A stretch of 11,211 nt of DNA from an uncultured Variovorax sp. (GTDB lineage: Bacteria; Pseudomonadota; Gammaproteobacteria; Burkholderiales; Burkholderiaceae): NCBI GenBank assembly GCA_946478645.1, contig CAMLCW010000161.1:1-11211 (forward strand), given 5' to 3'. Made by a program: the position numbers and the translations under genes. Each line of letters starts with the position of its first letter. Positions within the stretch are counted from its first letter, which is position 1. The notes under the pieces were generated by a model that was not told where the DNA came from, made no database searches, and saw nothing but the letters and a program-made list of their open reading frames with translations. Below, piece after piece: positions 6,182 to 11,211 of the stretch.

Positions 6182-8140
6182 CTAGGGCGGCGAGAGGAAG
6201 ATGCGGTCGACGTAGCCAGCATGCCTGCGCACATAGGTCGGGCGCAGGTGTTCGCGGTCCTTGTAGACCGGCGCGTCGTCCGGCGTCGCCCGCAGGCACT
6301 GCCCGTCCTTGCAGAGGCTGGCCATCACGTCGATCGGCTCGGCGCCGGCTGCGCGGGCAAGCGCGGCCAGCCGCGCGTTGAGCTGCGCCTGCTCGGGTGC
6401 AAGCGGCGCATACGGCGTGCTGCCGAGCGCCACCATGCGACCCATGCGGCTGCCTTCGATGAGGCGCCGCGGCTCGAACGCGATACCGCTGGCGTTGTCG
6501 AGCAGCAGGTAGACCTTCTTGCCGCTGCCCGCCAGCGTCGCCAGCAGTTTCGAGAGCGCATCGATGGCACGCTCGCGCCCTTCGCCGCCGTTGTTCACGA
6601 GGTAGTCCGACCCGCCCTCGCGGAAGTAGAACGGCAGCGGAAAGTCGCCCGTGAAGTAGCAGTTCCAGCAGGCGCCGACCACCACCGTGTCGATGTCCGG
6701 GGCAAGCGCCAGCGCGAGCATCTCGTTGCGCGCCTGCGGGCAGCCGGGGTTGCCTTCGGCCACCATGCCGGGCACCGGCGGGCAAGCGCCATAGATCGAG
6801 AAATACGTCGTCGCCATGCGCTCCGGCGCGGTGCGCGCCAGTTCGCGTGCGCGGGGCGCGTATTGCTGCACGTGGCTGTCGCCGATCAGCAGTACCTTGC
6901 GCGCACCGCCGCCGATGGCCTTGACCCGGTGGCCTGCGACCTCGCGGTCGGCGAAGCCCGCGAAGTAGTCGTCGTCGACCGTGGCGTCGGTCACCTTGCG
7001 CAGCAGGTCGCTGCCGTTGCGCGGCGGCATGCCGCCAAAGGCGAGAAGGCCGACGAGCGCCAGCGCGAGGCCGCCGCCCATGAGCGCGCGCAGCATCGCG
7101 GGCTGCGTCCGGGCGCGCGTGAAGCGCTCCACGAAACGGTAGGTGAGCCACGCCAGCGCCACGCTCGCGGCCACCATGGCCGCGCGCACCGCGGCCGTGG
7201 GCTCGCCCTCTTCCAGGATGCGCGCATACACCAGCAACGGCCAGTGCCAGAGGTAGAGCGGATAGCTGATGAGACCGATCCACACCATCGGCCGGCGCGC
7301 CAGCACCCAGCGGTTGAGCACGCCACCGGGCCCGGCCGCGATGCAGCAGGCCGCGCCCACCGTGGGCAGCAGCGCCCACCAGCCGGGAAAGGCCTTGTCG
7401 CTGCGGATCGTCACGAGCCCGAGCACGATCAGGCCCACGCCCAGGCACGACTGCAGATGGCTTCGCCAGGCCGGCGCCGGCGGCGCATTGGTGGCCGCAG
7501 CCTGCAGCCGCATGCAGGCCAGGATCCCGCCCACCATCAGCTCCCAGAAGCGCGAGATTGGCGAATAGAACGCGGCGGTGCGAAACGGATGGATCGTCAG
7601 CACGTTGACCAGGAACGACACCACCGCCAGCACCCAGAGCAGCCGCAGCACCGGCCAGCGGCGGCGCCACGCAACGGCCAGCAGCACGGGCCAGAAGATG
7701 TAGAACTGCTCCTCGATGCCGAGCGACCACAGGTGCAGGAGCGGCTTGGTCTCGGCCGCCGTGTCGAAATACCCGGCCTCGCCCCAGAAGATGAAGTTGG
7801 CGATGAAGGCCGCACCGCCGGCCGCCTGCTTGCCGAGCGCCGTGAACTCGCGCGGCAGCAGCGCATACCAGCCGAAGGCCAGCGTCGCCGCGAGCACCAG
7901 CGTGAGCGCGGGGAAGATCCGCCGGATGCGTCGCGCATAGAAGTCGCGGTAGCTGAAGTCGCCGGCCGCCTGGCTCTGCAGGATGATGGTCGTGATCAGG
8001 AAGCCCGAGATCACGAAGAAGATGTCGACCCCGATGAAGCCGCCCGGCAGCGCATCGGGAAAGGCATGGAAGGCCAGCACCGAGGCCACCGCCACGGCGC
8101 GCAGGCCGTCGATGTCGGGGCGGTACTTGGGATGCATCAT
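6182..8140 (-). CDS. OafA-like acyltransferase-3 / SGNH fusion, probable surface glycan O-acetyltransferase
   Basis: A 652-residue inner-membrane protein with two domains. Residues 1 to about 390 form an acyltransferase-3 domain of ten or so helices. KYRPDIDGLRAVAV opens it; H25 in AFHAFP is the conserved essential His of the family, followed by GGFIGVDIFFVISGFLIT (33-50), YARRIRRIFPAL (68-79) and LWSLGIEEQFYIFWP (137-151). Residues about 410-652 form an extracytoplasmic SGNH domain with LLIGDSHVQQ (block I, S422) and D628-R-E-H631-L as the Asp-His pair. This layout matches OafA-type O-antigen acetyltransferases and related peptidoglycan or exopolysaccharide acetylases, where the AT3 part delivers acetyl and the SGNH part transfers it. 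No glycan-synthesis gene is nearby to name the substrate. The gene follows mutT by 64 bases on the same strand. Either of the first two Met codons could start it; the first is chosen. Confidence 0.92.
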   Translation of the reverse strand: MMHPKYRPDIDGLRAVAVASVLAFHAFPDALPGGFIGVDIFFVISGFLITTIILQSQAAGDFSYRDFYARRIRRIFPALTLVLAATLAFGWYALLPREFTALGKQAAGGAAFIANFIFWGEAGYFDTAAETKPLLHLWSLGIEEQFYIFWPVLLAVAWRRRWPVLRLLWVLAVVSFLVNVLTIHPFRTAAFYSPISRFWELMVGGILACMRLQAAATNAPPAPAWRSHLQSCLGVGLIVLGLVTIRSDKAFPGWWALLPTVGAACCIAAGPGGVLNRWVLARRPMVWIGLISYPLYLWHWPLLVYARILEEGEPTAAVRAAMVAASVALAWLTYRFVERFTRARTQPAMLRALMGGGLALALVGLLAFGGMPPRNGSDLLRKVTDATVDDDYFAGFADREVAGHRVKAIGGGARKVLLIGDSHVQQYAPRARELARTAPERMATTYFSIYGACPPVPGMVAEGNPGCPQARNEMLALALAPDIDTVVVGACWNCYFTGDFPLPFYFREGGSDYLVNNGGEGRERAIDALSKLLATLAGSGKKVYLLLDNASGIAFEPRRLIEGSRMGRMVALGSTPYAPLAPEQAQLNARLAALARAAGAEPIDVMASLCKDGQCLRATPDDAPVYKDREHLRPTYVRRHAGYVDRIFLSPP

Positions 8141-8144
8141 GGTG

Positions 8145-8168
8145 CGGCGCCTCGGGACTGCGGCGCCG
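8145..8168 (-). promoter_or_regulatory. GC-rich inverted repeat over the ribosome-binding region of the AT3-SGNH gene
   Basis: CGGCGCC (8145-8151) and GGCGCCG (8162-8168) form a perfect seven-base-pair stem with a ten-base loop. Read on the - strand the stem ends four bases before the ATG at 8140. The only Shine-Dalgarno-like sequence, GAGG at 8153-8150, lies half in the stem and half in the loop. No T-run follows, so it is not a standard terminator for mutT. It may limit translation of the acyltransferase, or may be chance in GC-rich DNA. Confidence 0.35.
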
Positions 8169-8204
8169 GCCCGACGCGCTCGCGCGGCGCGATGCGCGCG
8201 GCCA

Positions 8205-8669
8205 TCAGTCGAGCGTCGAGACCGCCAGCGCCGCCGACGCGGGCAGGCCGCGCTCCTGGCTCAGCCACTCGAGCACCGGCAGCGCGCCCGGCAGCACCGG
8301 CGCCACGTCGAGCGGCAGTTGCTGCCAGCGCATCTGCTGGCCCTCGCGCATCTCGAATGCACCCGACCACTGCGAGACCTTGCACCAGTGCAGCCGCACC
8401 AGCGCATGCGGATAGTCGTGCTCGGTCACTTTCCAAACCTCGGCGCCCGCGATGGTGATGCCCAGTTCCTCGTGCAGTTCGCGCCGCAGCGCCTCCTCGA
8501 CCGTTTCGCCGGCCTCGACCTTGCCGCCCGGGAACTCCCAGAAGCCCGCGTAGGGCTTGCCTTCGGGCCGGGTCGACAGCAGCAGCGCGCCGTCGTCGGC
8601 GCGGATCAGCACGCCGACCGCCACCTCGGTGTGCTTGCGGTCTGCCCCGCCTGGCGCTGGTGCGCTCAT
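8205..8669 (-). CDS. mutT: MutT-like Nudix hydrolase (probable 8-oxo-dGTP diphosphatase)
   Basis: A 154-residue cytosolic Nudix enzyme. MutT hydrolyses 8-oxo-dGTP to the monophosphate, keeping oxidised guanine out of DNA. The full Nudix box G-x5-E-x7-R-E-U-x-E-E-x-G-U is present at residues 49-71 (GKVEAGE, then REL-E-ELGI), with E64, E67 and E68 as metal ligands. VGVLIRADDGALLLSTRPEG and GKPYAGFWEFPGGK before it are typical of MutT proper and not of ADP-ribose or CoA hydrolases. The start chosen is the ATG at 8669, which overlaps the stop of the upstream ATPase gene (ATGA); a longer frame to 8810 would run deep into that gene. The product stands alone, without the C-terminal thiamine-phosphate-synthase-like domain that some proteobacterial MutT proteins carry. 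Substrate specificity is inferred from family resemblance. Confidence 0.9.
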   Translation of the reverse strand: MSAPAPGGADRKHTEVAVGVLIRADDGALLLSTRPEGKPYAGFWEFPGGKVEAGETVEEALRRELHEELGITIAGAEVWKVTEHDYPHALVRLHWCKVSQWSGAFEMREGQQMRWQQLPLDVAPVLPGALPVLEWLSQERGLPASAALAVSTLD

Positions 8670-9541
8670 GCGCCGGTCCGCCCCGCGTAGTCGCGCGCGA
8701 ACTGGTAGGCCACGCGACCGCTGCGCGAGCCGCGCTCGAGCGCCCAGACCAGCGCCTCGGGCCGCGCGGCCTCGATGGCGGCGGCATCCACGCCGAACGA
8801 CGACAGCCACTGCGCGACGATCGCGAGGTATTCGGCCTGGCTGAACGGATAGAAGCTCACCCAGAGGCCGAAGCGCTCCGACAGCGAGATCTTTTCCTCG
8901 ATCACTTCGCCGGGGTGCACTTCGCCGTCCTCGGTGTGGGTGTAGCTGAGGTTGTCCTTCATGTACTCGGGCAGCAGGTGGCGCCGGTTGCTGGTCGCGT
9001 AGATCAGCACGTTCGGCGTGGCCGCGGCCACCGAGCCGTCGAGGATCGATTTCAGCGCCTTGTAGCCCGGCTCGCCTTCGTCGAAGCTCAGGTCGTCGCT
9101 GAACACGATGAACTTCTCGGGCCGCTGCGACACCACCTCGACGATGTCGGGCAGGTCGGTGAGCTCGGCCTTGTCAACCTCGATCAGCCGCAGCCCCTGC
9201 GGCGCGTAGGCCTGCAGACAGGCGCGGATCAGCGACGACTTGCCGGTGCCACGCGCGCCCGTGAGCAGCACGTTGTTGGCGGGCTTGCCTTCGACGAACT
9301 GGCGCGTGTTGCGCTCGATCTTCTCTTTCTGGACGTCGATTTCCTTGAGCGAATCGAGCGCCATCGCGGCCACGTGCTTCACGGGCTCGAGCACGCCATG
9401 GCCCGAACTGCGGCGGCGGTAGCGCCAGGCGATCGACGCGTTCCAGTCGGCGGGGGCCGCGAGCGGTTGCGGAAGAACGGATTCGATGCGGGTGATGAGC
9501 TGTTCGGCGCGTTCGATCAGCCTTTGGAACTGCTCGTTCAT
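8666..9541 (-). CDS. DUF815-family AAA+ ATPase of unknown role
   Basis: A 291-residue cytosolic ATPase. After a helical N-terminal part (residues 1 to about 85) comes a AAA+ core: Walker A GARGTGKS (95-102), Walker B FIVFSDD (144-150), a sensor-1-like [13 protein letters not shown] (182-194, N185), [13 protein letters not shown] (221-233, R223 a possible arginine finger) and a possible sensor-2 [11 protein letters not shown] (271-281). These features and the [24 protein letters not shown] sequence identify the DUF815 family (predicted ATPases in the AAA+ superfamily). No biochemical role is established to my knowledge. The ATG overlaps the argJ stop and the gene's stop overlaps the mutT start, each as ATGA. 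This suggests balanced production of the three proteins. The conserved neighbourhood does not itself reveal a substrate. Confidence 0.88.
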   Translation of the reverse strand: MNEQFQRLIERAEQLITRIESVLPQPLAAPADWNASIAWRYRRRSSGHGVLEPVKHVAAMALDSLKEIDVQKEKIERNTRQFVEGKPANNVLLTGARGTGKSSLIRACLQAYAPQGLRLIEVDKAELTDLPDIVEVVSQRPEKFIVFSDDLSFDEGEPGYKALKSILDGSVAAATPNVLIYATSNRRHLLPEYMKDNLSYTHTEDGEVHPGEVIEEKISLSERFGLWVSFYPFSQAEYLAIVAQWLSSFGVDAAAIEAARPEALVWALERGSRSGRVAYQFARDYAGRTGA

Positions 9542-10767
9542 GACCGGTAGTCGGCGTTGATCGTCACGTACTCGTGGCTGAAGTCGCAGGTCCACACCGT
9601 CTCGCTCGCGCTGCCGCGGCCCAGGCCGATGCGCACCGTGATTTCGCTCTGCTGCATCACGCGCTGGCCGTCTTCCTCGCGGTACGACGGGTTGCGCCCG
9701 CCCTTGACCGCCACGTGCACGTCGTCGAGGAACAGGTCGATGCCGGTCTGGTCGAGATCGGCGATGCCCGCATAGCCCACGGCCGCGAGGATGCGGCCCA
9801 GGTTCGGGTCGCTGGCGTAGAAGGCCGTCTTGACCAGCGGCGAATGCGCCACGGCGTAGGCCACCTGCCGGCACTCGGCCGCGTCGCGCCCGCCTTCGAC
9901 CTGGATCGTGATGAACTTGGTCGCGCCCTCGCCGTCGCGCACGATGGCCTGCGCGAGTTCGCGCGCCACCTCCTGCATGGCCGCCACGAGCGCCTGGCCC
10001 TCGGCCGAATCGAGCGAGGTGATGGTCGCGTGCGCGGCCTTCTGCGTGGCGATGACCACGAACGAATCGTTCGTCGAGGTGTCGCCGTCGATGGTCACGC
10101 GGTTGAACGAGCCGTCGGCCAGTTGTCGCGCGAGCGGCTGGATCAGCGCCGGGTCGATCTTCGCATCGGTCGCCATGAAGCCGAGCATCGTCGCCATGTT
10201 CGGGCGGATCATGCCGGCGCCCTTGCTGATGCCGGTGACCGTGACGGTCGCGCCGCCGACCTGCACCTGGCGGCTCGACGCCTTGGGGATCGTGTCGGTG
10301 GTCATGATGCCTTCGGCCGCGCGCGCCCAGTGGTTTTCCGCTGCATCGGCCAGCGCGGCGGGCAGGCCGGCCTCGATGCGGTCGACCGGCAGCGGCTCCA
10401 TGATCACGCCGGTCGAGAACGGCAGCACCTGCTCGGGCGCGATCTCGAGATGGCGCGCGAGCGCGATGCACGTGGTGCGCGTGCGCAGCAGGCCGTCTTC
10501 GCCGGTGCCGGCATTGGCGTTGCCGGTGTTGATCACCATCGCGCGAATGCCGTGGCCGGCCGCCAGGTGCTCGCGGCAGACCTGCACCGGCGCGGCGCAG
10601 AAGCGGTTCTGCGTGAAGACCCCGCCGACCGCAGCGCCATCGTCGATCAGCACGACCGTCAGATCCTTGCGGTTGGCCTTGCGCACGCCCGCCTCGGCCA
10701 CGCCGATGCGGACGCCGGGCACCGCGAACAGCGCGGCGGGATCAGGAGCAGACAGGTTCACGGGCAT
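9538..10767 (-). CDS. argJ: Bifunctional glutamate N-acetyltransferase / ornithine acetyltransferase ArgJ
   Basis: ArgJ moves the acetyl group from N-acetylornithine to glutamate, recycling it in arginine synthesis; bifunctional forms also use acetyl-CoA to make N-acetylglutamate. The 409-residue precursor is full length. It cleaves itself into two chains at the Ala-Thr bond in the motif [15 protein letters not shown], which places the cleavage between A192 and T193, with T193 as nucleophile. [11 protein letters not shown] (117-127) supplies the oxyanion-hole T119-G120. [23 protein letters not shown] and the C-terminal [10 protein letters not shown] are all conserved, and the intact end counts against truncation. 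Whether it is mono- or bifunctional cannot be read with certainty. The start at 10767 follows secA by 30 bases and has a purine-rich ribosome-binding site; the stop overlaps the next gene. Confidence 0.97.
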   Translation of the reverse strand: MPVNLSAPDPAALFAVPGVRIGVAEAGVRKANRKDLTVVLIDDGAAVGGVFTQNRFCAAPVQVCREHLAAGHGIRAMVINTGNANAGTGEDGLLRTRTTCIALARHLEIAPEQVLPFSTGVIMEPLPVDRIEAGLPAALADAAENHWARAAEGIMTTDTIPKASSRQVQVGGATVTVTGISKGAGMIRPNMATMLGFMATDAKIDPALIQPLARQLADGSFNRVTIDGDTSTNDSFVVIATQKAAHATITSLDSAEGQALVAAMQEVARELAQAIVRDGEGATKFITIQVEGGRDAAECRQVAYAVAHSPLVKTAFYASDPNLGRILAAVGYAGIADLDQTGIDLFLDDVHVAVKGGRNPSYREEDGQRVMQQSEITVRIGLGRGSASETVWTCDFSHEYVTINADYRS

Positions 10768-10772
10768 GGCGG

Positions 10773-10784
10773 TATCTCTTCTCC
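10773..10784 (-). promoter_or_regulatory. argJ: Ribosome-binding site of argJ
   Basis: On the - strand GGAGAAGAGATA lies in the 30-base gap after secA, ending five bases before the argJ ATG. GGAG is a strong match to the 16S rRNA tail, though its spacing of about 13 bases is long; the AAGAGA part is closer. It supports the ATG at 10767 and independent initiation after secA. I see no promoter or terminator in the gap. Confidence 0.5.
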
Positions 10785-10797
10785 GGACGAATGGGTA

Positions 10798-11211
10798 TCA
10801 GCTGAGCTTGCCGTGGCAATGCTTGAACTTCTTGCCGCTGCCGCAAGGGCACGGATCGTTGCGGCCGGTGCGCGCGAAGGCCGCGGCCTGGGCGCTGAGG
10901 CCACCGGCGCCGAGCCCCGCGGCCGCGATGCGGCGTTCGTTCTCCTCGTCGCGGCGCACCTCGACCTCGCCGGTTTCTGTCGGCGCGGTGTAGGTGATGT
11001 TGGAGAGGTTCTCGCCGCGGCTCTCGAGCGCATCGGCCGCCTCGTCGAGCTGGTCGCCCGACTGCACGCGCACCGTCATGAGCTGGCGCGTGACCTCGAC
11101 CTTGACCGAGTCGAGCAGCTGGCCGAAGAGCTCGAAGGCCTCGCGCTTGTATTCCTGCTTGGGCTGCTTCTGCGCATAGCCGCGCAGGTGGATGCCCTGG
11201 CGCAGGTAGTC
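10798..11211 (-). CDS. secA: Protein translocase subunit SecA (C-terminal end only, 5' part outside window)
   Basis: SecA is the ATPase that pushes preproteins through SecYEG at the inner membrane. Only the last 137 residues are in the window; the frame is open to the right edge. The visible part starts with [20 protein letters not shown] and [15 protein letters not shown], the end of the helical scaffold domain. After it comes a variable linker ([22 protein letters not shown]) and then the zinc-binding tail [21 protein letters not shown], with the C-x-C-x8-C-H ligands that bind SecB and ribosomes. The ATG at 11079 is an internal methionine and not a start. The presence of the zinc tail fits a proteobacterium that uses SecB. 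argJ follows 30 bases downstream on the same strand. Confidence 0.97.
   Translation of the reverse strand, partial: DYLRQGIHLRGYAQKQPKQEYKREAFELFGQLLDSVKVEVTRQLMTVRVQSGDQLDEAADALESRGENLSNITYTAPTETGEVEVRRDEENERRIAAAGLGAGGLSAQAAAFARTGRNDPCPCGSGKKFKHCHGKLS

Noticed and set aside
2487..7730. A 1747-codon open frame on the - strand
   Set aside because: It runs antisense through the MBOAT, SGNH, zapD and yacG genes and out of frame through the AT3 gene, all of which have clear family signatures. Its translation is low-complexity Arg/Ala/His-rich sequence with no motif; long antisense frames are expected at this GC content.
6221..8458. A 745-codon open frame on the + strand
   Set aside because: It is the complement of the AT3-SGNH and mutT genes; its translation is rich in Arg, His and Ala with no domain, while the - strand frame carries intact catalytic motifs.
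8670..8810. Upstream extension of mutT to 8810
   Set aside because: The extra residues lie inside the ATPase gene and are Arg/Ala-rich; the ATG at 8669 in the ATGA overlap puts the Nudix fold at the usual distance from the N-terminus.
9908..10993. A 361-codon + strand frame opposite argJ
   Set aside because: It is antisense to argJ, whose full set of conserved motifs is present; the + strand product is Ser/Ala/Arg-rich without a domain.
10798..11079. A small independent SecC/zinc-tail protein starting at 11079
   Set aside because: The frame continues upstream to the window edge with typical SecA scaffold sequence ([13 protein letters not shown]), so the ATG is internal and this is the SecA C-terminus.
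1..11211. CRISPR array, tRNA or rRNA gene, insertion sequence or phage attachment site
   Set aside because: I saw no regularly spaced repeats, tRNA-like cloverleaf, transposase or integrase signature, or terminal inverted repeats; nearly all bases are within recognised coding genes.

Overview
The window looks like a chromosomal segment of a high-GC betaproteobacterium, most likely of the order Burkholderiales and family Comamonadaceae (Variovorax-, Acidovorax- or Polaromonas-like). This assignment rests on the gene order pilC-pilD-coaE-zapD-yacG facing mutT-DUF815-argJ-secA, which I know as the conserved arrangement in that group, and on the heavy G/C bias at third codon positions. It is inference, since no database search was possible. 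Coding density is very high: twelve genes, no gap above about 75 bases, and no RNA gene, mobile element or CRISPR array that I can support.

The left half reads on the + strand: the 3' part of pilC (type IV pilus inner-membrane platform), pilD (prepilin peptidase/methylase), coaE (last step of CoA synthesis), then a two-gene cassette of an AlgI-like MBOAT membrane acyltransferase and a membrane-anchored SGNH/AlgX-like protein, then zapD (FtsZ-bundling division factor) and yacG (small zinc protein that inhibits DNA gyrase). The genes overlap or lie within 75 bases of each other and could form one transcript.

The right half reads on the - strand, beginning at the right edge: the C-terminal end of secA (Sec translocase motor), argJ (bifunctional ornithine/glutamate acetyltransferase), a DUF815-type AAA+ ATPase, a MutT-like Nudix hydrolase, and finally a large OafA-like acyltransferase-3 protein fused to an SGNH domain. 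The argJ, ATPase and mutT reading frames overlap by ATGA, suggesting translational coupling. The two gene strings converge with only 12 bases between yacG and the acyltransferase.

Against the conserved core, the distinctive part is the pair of additions around zapD-yacG: the MBOAT+SGNH cassette and the AT3-SGNH fusion. These are two mechanistically different envelope acyl-transfer machines, each joining a membrane acyl carrier step with an extracytoplasmic SGNH step, and they probably modify a surface polysaccharide or other glycan. Their substrates cannot be read from the sequence. The SGNH partner of the MBOAT pair is the least ordinary protein here: its motifs resemble AlgX/AlgJ but come in the reverse order, and part of its gene has clearly lower GC than its neighbours.
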